53,732 nt of DNA, from IMG/VR virus record IMGVR_UViG_3300034117_001173, positions 1 through 53,732 of that record. The stretch is one strand, 5' to 3'. This DNA is from a virus. The notes under the pieces are model-generated. The model did no database searches. It saw only the letters and a list, made by a program, of their open reading frames with translations, and had not been told where the DNA came from. Every line of letters begins with the position of its first letter. Position 1 is the stretch's first letter. Shown piece by piece: positions 48,615 to 53,732 of this stretch. A program made the position numbers and the translations under genes.

Positions 48615-50996
48615 ATGGCAACACGCACAATAAATTCGGCTGGGGTGGAGATATTTGAGAGAGATTTAAGTCTCGTCGCACAGGCGAATGTAGGGACTAA
48701 TATTTTCGTAGCAGGTTATACACCTCAAGGATATTCTGATGAGGTTATCAAAATCACTTCCAGAGACGAACTGGAAGCAATCTATGGAACCCCAACCAAT
48801 AGCGCAGAACGTTATTTCTATTACACTGTGAGGGAACTCCTGAATTCTCCCGCAAACATCTACACTTTCCGTCTTCCTTATGGTTCCGGTTCTGGTGATG
48901 GATTTGGAAGCCAACATTCTGCCCTTGTTTATCCCGTTGTTGCCGCAACCCCCACCGGAGTTACCACAACGAGAAACCTCGATCTCTCCGCTGGAACCTA
49001 TTTCCTCGGAAAACCCTATCAGATTACCCTATCGGAAACGGAATTTGCCCAAGCCATGGAAGGAACCCTCTTTGATTGGTCTGCAACGGCATCTCCCCTT
49101 TCCTCTTTTTCCTCTGTAAAGGCAAATACCCTTTCTGCCATGGGCGGTGCTGGTATCATTGTGCTTGATAAAGCCCAAACCACGATCAATAGCCAATTTG
49201 AAGGTTATTATGTCGGTATCGCAGATAACGTAAATCTCAATCCAGCATCCAATTTTGATGCAATCACCCGCGCATATACCACAAGCCTTACTGCTGGTGT
49301 GATTTCGGATTTCACGCAGATTCCAAACGGAACGCTCCAATTCAATCTCTCCGCTACCGATGGAGGTGCCACTGGTAGTATTTCCCAAGTCATGGAGAAC
49401 CTTACCGACTACAACATTGCCGATAGGGAAGACGATGACCTTCTTAACGTTGGTGTCTTCAAGCTCCGTAAGAGTGTATATGCAACGGAAGCATTCAAGC
49501 TGGATTATGTGCTTGATGACCGTATCGTGGGTTCCATTGATACTTTCAGAACTCAACTCAATCCAAATGGTGGACCATCCGTTCCATTCTTCCTTGAAAC
49601 TCAGGATACCAATTCCCGCAATGTGGAAATCATGGTCAATCCATACATCTCCAACAAGTTCACCGAATCCTCGCTGGATTCTTCGGGTAATCCCACCAAG
49701 AAAATCCGTGTGGTAACTGAGAGCTTGCTTGCCACTCAATATACAAGCATCTCCGCTGCATTAGGTATTACAACCACTACCTCTACCGCCTCCGCTCTTA
49801 GTTCTAATTTAACAGTAGCTAACACATATGCACTTTCGGGTCTTTCTGAAAGCGTTGGAGTCGCAAATGCCCTGTATCCTCTGGGTGTTTACAATCCTGT
49901 CAAGATCACCCAAAAAATCATCGGCAATGTTCCAACCAAGATCAACCGCGCTCTGGAAAGCATCAAGAATGATGAAATCTATGACATTGATGTGGTTGTC
50001 GAAGGTGGTCTGGGAACGATCTTCACGATGACATCTGCTGCGGGAACCGCATATTATGACGATACCCTTTATAACAGTGCGTTGAAGGCTAAGGTGGACT
50101 CCCTGAGAACATCCCAAGATATTTTCTACAATACGGTAGCAACCGATCTTCGTGCCAATTACAGCGCGATCTTCAACCAATTTGAGAACTTCTGTAACCT
50201 CCCCTCCAATACTGGTGGTCGTGGCGACTGCGTATTCATTGCTGATCCTATCCGTCACATTCTTGTGACTGGAAGAAACACCAAGATTCTTTCTGATAGA
50301 AACAAGAACTTCCAAACAGATGTTTATTGGGCTATGAGACACCAATTCGAATTGGAAAACACTTCCTATGCTGCAACTTATGGAAACTGGGTGCAAGCCT
50401 ATGATGATTTCACAGGTGAAAAGGTTTGGCTTCCATTCTCTGGATACCAAGCTGCTATCATGGCACGTAGCGATGCTGCGGAATTCCCATGGTCTGCTCC
50501 TGCTGGATTCACCCGTGGTCTGGTGACAAACGCTCTGGACATCGCAATCAATCCGAATCAGAAACAGCGTGATGAGTTCTACAAGATCAACATCAACCCT
50601 GTTATGTTCTCCCCCGCCCAAGGTGTGGTTGTCTTTGGTCAAAAGACCATGAGCCGCAAACCAAGCGCATTTGATCGCATCAATGTCCGTAGGTTGTTCC
50701 TTGCTCTGGAAAGACCTACCAAGAAAGCTGCCCAATTCTTCGTGTTTGAACCCAACAACGAATTCACACGCACTCGCTTGGTAAACACGCTTACGCCGAT
50801 TTTCGAATTTGCGAAACAGAACGGTGGTTGCTATGATTATCTGATCGTTTGCGACGAAAGGAATAATACTCCACAAGTCATTGATACCAATGAGTTGAAG
50901 GTTGATATTCTGATCAAACCAACGAGAACCGCTGAGTTTATTTTGATAACTTTTACGGCTACCCGTAGTGATGCGAATCTGGAAGAATTGATTTAA
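48615..50996 (+). CDS. 18: tail sheath protein gp18
   Basis: 793 aa from the ATG at 48615 (promoter spacing; an in-frame TTG at 48600 precedes the promoter). The N-terminus SAGVEIFERDLSLVAQANVG, then TNIFVAGYTPQGYSDEV, is the contractile sheath signature. The C-terminus has the conserved VFEPNNEFTRTRLVNTLTPI, then VCDERNNTPQVIDTNELKVD and IKPTRTAEFILITF, which form the intersubunit beta-sheet handshake. Longer than T4 gp18 (659 aa) through insertion in the outer domains (~100-400). It is more G/C-rich and regular in codon use than neighbours, as expected for an abundant protein. Followed by a terminator. Confidence 0.95.
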   Translation: MATRTINSAGVEIFERDLSLVAQANVGTNIFVAGYTPQGYSDEVIKITSRDELEAIYGTPTNSAERYFYYTVRELLNSPANIYTFRLPYGSGSGDGFGSQHSALVYPVVAATPTGVTTTRNLDLSAGTYFLGKPYQITLSETEFAQAMEGTLFDWSATASPLSSFSSVKANTLSAMGGAGIIVLDKAQTTINSQFEGYYVGIADNVNLNPASNFDAITRAYTTSLTAGVISDFTQIPNGTLQFNLSATDGGATGSISQVMENLTDYNIADREDDDLLNVGVFKLRKSVYATEAFKLDYVLDDRIVGSIDTFRTQLNPNGGPSVPFFLETQDTNSRNVEIMVNPYISNKFTESSLDSSGNPTKKIRVVTESLLATQYTSISAALGITTTTSTASALSSNLTVANTYALSGLSESVGVANALYPLGVYNPVKITQKIIGNVPTKINRALESIKNDEIYDIDVVVEGGLGTIFTMTSAAGTAYYDDTLYNSALKAKVDSLRTSQDIFYNTVATDLRANYSAIFNQFENFCNLPSNTGGRGDCVFIADPIRHILVTGRNTKILSDRNKNFQTDVYWAMRHQFELENTSYAATYGNWVQAYDDFTGEKVWLPFSGYQAAIMARSDAAEFPWSAPAGFTRGLVTNALDIAINPNQKQRDEFYKININPVMFSPAQGVVVFGQKTMSRKPSAFDRINVRRLFLALERPTKKAAQFFVFEPNNEFTRTRLVNTLTPIFEFAKQNGGCYDYLIVCDERNNTPQVIDTNELKVDILIKPTRTAEFILITFTATRSDANLEELI

Positions 50997-51003
50997 CCAT
51001 CTG

Positions 51004-51011
51004 ACTAAATA
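51004..51011 (+). promoter_or_regulatory. orphan late-promoter-like element before a terminator
   Basis: ACTAAATA with no start codon after it; the terminator begins 9 nt further on. If active it would make only a ~40-nt RNA. It may be a remnant from insertion of the downstream endonuclease cassette. Confidence 0.35.
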
Positions 51012-51020
51012 AAAAATCTA

Positions 51021-51056
51021 AATCCCGATTGGTTTTTACTAATCGGGATTTTTTAT
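51021..51056 (+). terminator. rho-independent terminator after tail sheath
   Basis: A 10-bp perfect stem, AATCCCGATT (51021-51030) with AATCGGGATT (51041-51050), 10-nt loop, then TTTTTATT. Confidence 0.92.
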
Positions 51057-51077
51057 TAGAAAAGATTGTGTCGAACA

Positions 51078-51085
51078 ACTAAATA
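51078..51085 (+). promoter_or_regulatory. late promoter of the GIY-YIG endonuclease
   Basis: ACTAAATA, 5 nt, ATG (51091). The 14 nt ACTAAATAATAATA recur unchanged at 51848. Confidence 0.65.
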
Positions 51086-51090
51086 ATAAT

Positions 51091-51852
51091 ATGTCCACTA
51101 CTATCGACAATATAGGAGTTCCTACTGATTATAAAAAATCCCCAGCAATTTATATTTTCAGAAATAATATAAATGATAAATTTTATATCGGAGAAACATT
51201 AAATCTAAAACAGCGAATGTATTCGTATTGTCGTCTTAAAAAAGAAAACAGACCAATAATTAAAGCTATTAGAAAATACGGTATTGAAAATTTTTCATTT
51301 GAATATTATTTTTTTCCAAATTTTACAAAAGATGATTTGATAAAATTGGAAGAAGAAATGATTAAAAAATATAAAAGTTCTGTATTTGAAAATGGTTATA
51401 ATATATGGATAAAGGGTCAAAATAGGAGAGGTGCGACACATTCTGAAGAATCTCGTAAAAGAAGAAGTGAAATTTTTAAAGGGAGGATTATCACAAAAGA
51501 GTGGAGGGAGAATATTTCCAAATCTAAAAGGGGTGAAAAACATCCAATGTATGGTAAAAAATTATCAGAGGAAACAAAGAAAAAAATGGGAGATTCGCGT
51601 AGAGGTGAGAGAAATGGTAGATATGGTAAAAAAACATCCAATGAACATAAAAATAAATTAATGATGAATCGGAAAGATCGTATAGAAGTGGAGCAATATA
51701 CGAAATGTGGTGAGTTTATTGGAAGATATCCATCAATTAGAGAAGCAGCAAGACAAACTGGAATAGATAGTAGATATATTAATCCAGTTTGTGATAAAAT
51801 TGGGAGAAGTGCTAAAGGATATATTTGGAAAAAAGTGATACCAAATGACTAA
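51091..51852 (+). CDS. GIY-YIG homing endonuclease with NUMOD3 and IENR-type DNA-binding modules
   Basis: A 253-aa free-standing endonuclease of the Seg type. The GIY-YIG domain: AIYIFRNNINDKFYIGET, catalytic Arg in NLKQRMYSY, Glu in IKLEEEMIKKY, and the GYN element. It is followed by NUMOD3-like repeats (GATHSEESRKRRSE, RGEKHPMYGKKLSEETKKK, NGRYGKKTSNEHK) and a C-terminal helix-turn-helix module (SIREAARQTGIDSRYINPV ... GYIWKKV). It is A/T-rich against its neighbours, inserted between tail sheath and tail tube, and is probably mobile by cutting endonuclease-free relatives. Confidence 0.92.
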   Translation: MSTTIDNIGVPTDYKKSPAIYIFRNNINDKFYIGETLNLKQRMYSYCRLKKENRPIIKAIRKYGIENFSFEYYFFPNFTKDDLIKLEEEMIKKYKSSVFENGYNIWIKGQNRRGATHSEESRKRRSEIFKGRIITKEWRENISKSKRGEKHPMYGKKLSEETKKKMGDSRRGERNGRYGKKTSNEHKNKLMMNRKDRIEVEQYTKCGEFIGRYPSIREAARQTGIDSRYINPVCDKIGRSAKGYIWKKVIPND

Positions 51853-51855
51853 ATA
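51848..51855 (+). promoter_or_regulatory. late promoter of the tail tube gene
   Basis: GACTAAATA, 8 nt, ATG (51864). It overlaps the stop region of the endonuclease gene. Confidence 0.65.
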
Positions 51856-51863
51856 ATAATACA

Positions 51864-52439
51864 ATGGCAACGAGCATCGAAAACTTTTTCAACCAAGCCT
51901 CCCAAAAACAATTTGCAAGGGACTTCCTATTCCGTGTTAAACAGATCAATATCACTGGTTTATCTCTAAACGGAGAAACAGATTTGATTTATGCTCGTAG
52001 TGCATCCCTACCCGGACGCGATATTGAGAACAAGCAAGTCAACTTCAGTGGGCAGACCTTCAATTTGCCGGGAAAATCATCTTATCCGGGTTCTGAAGGT
52101 TGGAGTGTTGAATTTTATGTTGACCAATCCTTGGATATCCGCACCAAACTTGAACGCGCAAGCAGACTTCTTTTCAACAATGAGGACACCACTGGAAATA
52201 TCTGTATGCCCGGTTTTGAGTCAATTATCACTTTAGATGTTCTCCAAATTCCATGCCAACGTGGAACCAATGTTTCCAGCGGCGGGTCGTTGGAAGTTAT
52301 TAAAACAATTGAGCTTGTTGGTGCCTCTTTGAGAACCATCGGAGAAATTGCATATCAAATTGCTGATGGAACTGGAGAAGTTCTTAATTTCCCAGCTACT
52401 TTCGCTTATCACTTCTATAAAGATTTCTCCGTTGCTTAA
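51864..52439 (+). CDS. 19: tail tube protein gp19
   Basis: A 191-aa protein equivalent to T4 gp19 (163 aa). The N-terminus SIENFFNQASQKQFARDFLF fits the start of the tube fold. The family's beta-barrel segments are visible: LIYARSASLPGRDIENKQVN (the 'a.s..lPg..i....v.y.G' motif), FNLPGKSSYPGSEGWSVEFY, and the final FPATFAYHFYKDF strand. It forms the inner tail tube inside gp18. A second, related protein follows. Confidence 0.85.
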   Translation: MATSIENFFNQASQKQFARDFLFRVKQINITGLSLNGETDLIYARSASLPGRDIENKQVNFSGQTFNLPGKSSYPGSEGWSVEFYVDQSLDIRTKLERASRLLFNNEDTTGNICMPGFESIITLDVLQIPCQRGTNVSSGGSLEVIKTIELVGASLRTIGEIAYQIADGTGEVLNFPATFAYHFYKDFSVA

Positions 52440-52447
52440 TCTTTCTG

Positions 52448-52455
52448 ATTAAGTA
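52448..52455 (+). promoter_or_regulatory. late promoter, variant ATTAAGTA
   Basis: ATTAAGTA, 5 nt, ATG (52461). Confidence 0.55.
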
Positions 52456-52460
52456 TCTTC

Positions 52461-53063
52461 ATGGCTGGTCCTCAAATCAACGATTTCCTTCAGGCGTTCT
52501 CAGGAGAAGCCAAATACTGTCTATCTATACCAGTTCTTTGGACGGTATCCATAGATGGTGTTACGGAATCAGCAATCAATAGCGTTCTATCGGATGCTGG
52601 GGAGAATTGGAAAGCCAAGATCGCTCCCAATGCCATGACTAGGAACGGAACAATACTTCCAGCCCAAGCTGTTACCATCCCCCAAGAATCATCCAATTTC
52701 ACTCCCATGGTGGCAGGAGATTCCTATGGTGGATTCCTTCCCGGCTATGCCATGTCATCCCGAAGCGATTTCCTCTCCCGTAGCTTCTCCATCAACTTTC
52801 TGGAAACAAGACAGGATTTGGAGCATGAGTATTTTCGTCCTTGGCAGATCGCCATTGGTATCAAGGGTCTGGTGGAGCGTGGTGTGAATCTCAAGTCCAC
52901 CATCACCGTAAAACAATACACCAATAACGGGGTGCTTCGAAAAGGATACCAATTCAAACGGGCATTCCCCGTTGCTGTGGAGGGATTCACCATGGATTAT
53001 GACAACACTGATTATCCGATCAAGAGTGTGACGTTTGCTTGTGAGAATTATTCTCAGCTATGA
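52461..53063 (+). CDS. tail-tube-like protein
   Basis: A 200-aa protein immediately after gp19, with its own promoter. It shares features of the tube fold: LPAQAVTIPQESSNF, a strand-rich middle (SRSFSINFLETRQDLEHEYF, then RPWQIAIGIKGL) and a final VEGFTMDYDNTDYPIKSVTF strand. It could be a tube paralogue, as T4 gp54/gp48 at the baseplate end, or a second tube subunit. Overlaps the next gene by ATGA. Confidence 0.65.
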   Translation: MAGPQINDFLQAFSGEAKYCLSIPVLWTVSIDGVTESAINSVLSDAGENWKAKIAPNAMTRNGTILPAQAVTIPQESSNFTPMVAGDSYGGFLPGYAMSSRSDFLSRSFSINFLETRQDLEHEYFRPWQIAIGIKGLVERGVNLKSTITVKQYTNNGVLRKGYQFKRAFPVAVEGFTMDYDNTDYPIKSVTFACENYSQL

Positions 53064-53732
53064 AAATCAAATTCAAAGACCTTAAAGAAATCTCCGAAAA
53101 TGGGGATGATTGCCTGATTGATTATCTCAACAACTTTTCAGGGGATAACATTTATGAAAAATTTTTAAATGTTTTAACATGTTGGGAACGTGATGTCTCC
53201 TATGACATGGGATTCACCGTGGAAGAGAAGAACGTGAAAGTATCCCTTTCATACTTTATAAAAGAATTGGAAAATTACGATAAGGAACCCCTGATCATCA
53301 AGACCGATAATCTGGAATTTGAATTGGATGTCCCTCCCCTGTTTAAAAAGGATTACGATATTTTCTCCATATCGGAGACGATCCGAAAGGTGAAATATGG
53401 GGAATCCGTGTTGGATTTTGCCAATGTGGGGGATAAAGCAGCTTTGATTGAACAGCTTCCCGCATCCACATACAATACTCTGATCAATGCACTTCTCAAA
53501 AATGAATCCAAAACAATTCGTTTTACTAATTCATCCTTGAAAAACATTAATATTAATTTCATGGGACATGCTCCCCTTGAGCTTCTAAGGGGTCTGTGCC
53601 ATCCGTATGGGGAAGATTATTATAGAGATATCATCTACCACCTGTCGGCTAAAATAGACGGTAATATACTCCTGAATTCCACCATGCGAGACATTGATTA
53701 CTTTGTCGATAAGCTCAATCAGGAAAATACTT
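53060..53732 (+). CDS. hypothetical protein, possibly baseplate hub assembly (3'-truncated)
   Basis: The frame is open from the ATG at 53060 (overlapping the previous stop) to the window end, 224 codons so far. It is a helical, Leu/Asp-rich, cytosolic-type protein (KKDYDIFSISETIRKVKYGE, RDIIYHLSAKIDGN). The position after the tube genes and the general character fit T4 gp26-like hub assembly proteins, but I see no decisive motif. Confidence 0.6.
   Translation, partial: MKIKFKDLKEISENGDDCLIDYLNNFSGDNIYEKFLNVLTCWERDVSYDMGFTVEEKNVKVSLSYFIKELENYDKEPLIIKTDNLEFELDVPPLFKKDYDIFSISETIRKVKYGESVLDFANVGDKAALIEQLPASTYNTLINALLKNESKTIRFTNSSLKNININFMGHAPLELLRGLCHPYGEDYYRDIIYHLSAKIDGNILLNSTMRDIDYFVDKLNQENT

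Noticed and set aside
49809-50876. A 355-aa frame opposite the tail sheath gene
   Set aside because: It is antisense to the conserved C-terminal half of gp18, with no start signal and no recognisable domain.
1-53732. tRNA genes
   Set aside because: Almost all sequence is covered by convincing coding frames and I saw no cloverleaf with a GTTCRA-type T-loop in the short gaps; a tRNA scan would be needed to be sure.

Overview
The window is part of the genome of a T4-like contractile-tailed phage (myovirus), probably distant from the enterobacterial T-evens. Recognisable T4-type proteins are the ssDNA-binding protein gp32, sliding clamp gp45, primase gp61, clamp-loader ATPase gp44, baseplate wedge proteins gp6 and gp25, a gp14-like neck protein, terminase large subunit gp17, tail sheath gp18 and tail tube gp19. 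The host cannot be fixed from the sequence. Shine-Dalgarno sites are rare. Most genes either start immediately after a promoter or overlap the stop codon of the gene before them.

Layout. 1-15.2 kb is mostly + strand and holds many small unknown genes plus the replication set (a possible gp59, then gp32, gp45 and gp61), a YopX-like protein and a cyclic-phosphate-processing receiver-like protein. A solo TnpB (RNA-guided nuclease) element sits at 1.5-2.7 kb in a truncated gene. 15.2-29.9 kb is a long minus-strand late block: gp6, a PKD-containing protein, several large structural proteins, adhesin-like proteins, a mucin-like Thr-rich protein and a glycosyltransferase with a DxH motif. 29.9-35.2 kb holds gp25 and unknown late proteins with Cys/basic tails. 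35.2-38.0 kb (minus) holds gp44 and a sugar-nucleotide pair (RmlA and a reductase/epimerase). 38.0-41.0 kb holds a fibre protein with fourteen 51-nt repeats, a GT9-like glycosyltransferase and a sulfotransferase. 41-53.7 kb is the packaging and tail module: gp14-like, gp17, gp18, gp19, a second tube-like protein, and a gene cut by the window end.

Three features stand out. (1) The terminase gene is fractured exactly in its Walker A motif by an atypically split intein (32-residue N part, 115-residue C part), with a free-standing Vsr/EDxHD-type homing endonuclease gene between the halves. (2) A T4-late-like promoter, N(A/C/T)TAA(A/G)TA, lies exactly 5 nt before the start codon at 19 of the 24 sites found, which predicts leaderless mRNAs beginning at the AUG. 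A second class, TTAAAAACTAGANTAYAAT, lies 6-7 nt before start codons in the early region. (3) The mucin-like virion protein is followed directly, in the same transcription unit, by a glycosyltransferase with polypeptide-GalNAc-transferase-like motifs, suggesting O-glycosylation of the particle.

The genes form the usual T4 logic: replication proteins early, then gp55-type late transcription of tail, baseplate, fibre and packaging genes. Superimposed are three unrelated mobile nucleases (TnpB, Vsr-like, GIY-YIG), each with a late promoter in front of it.
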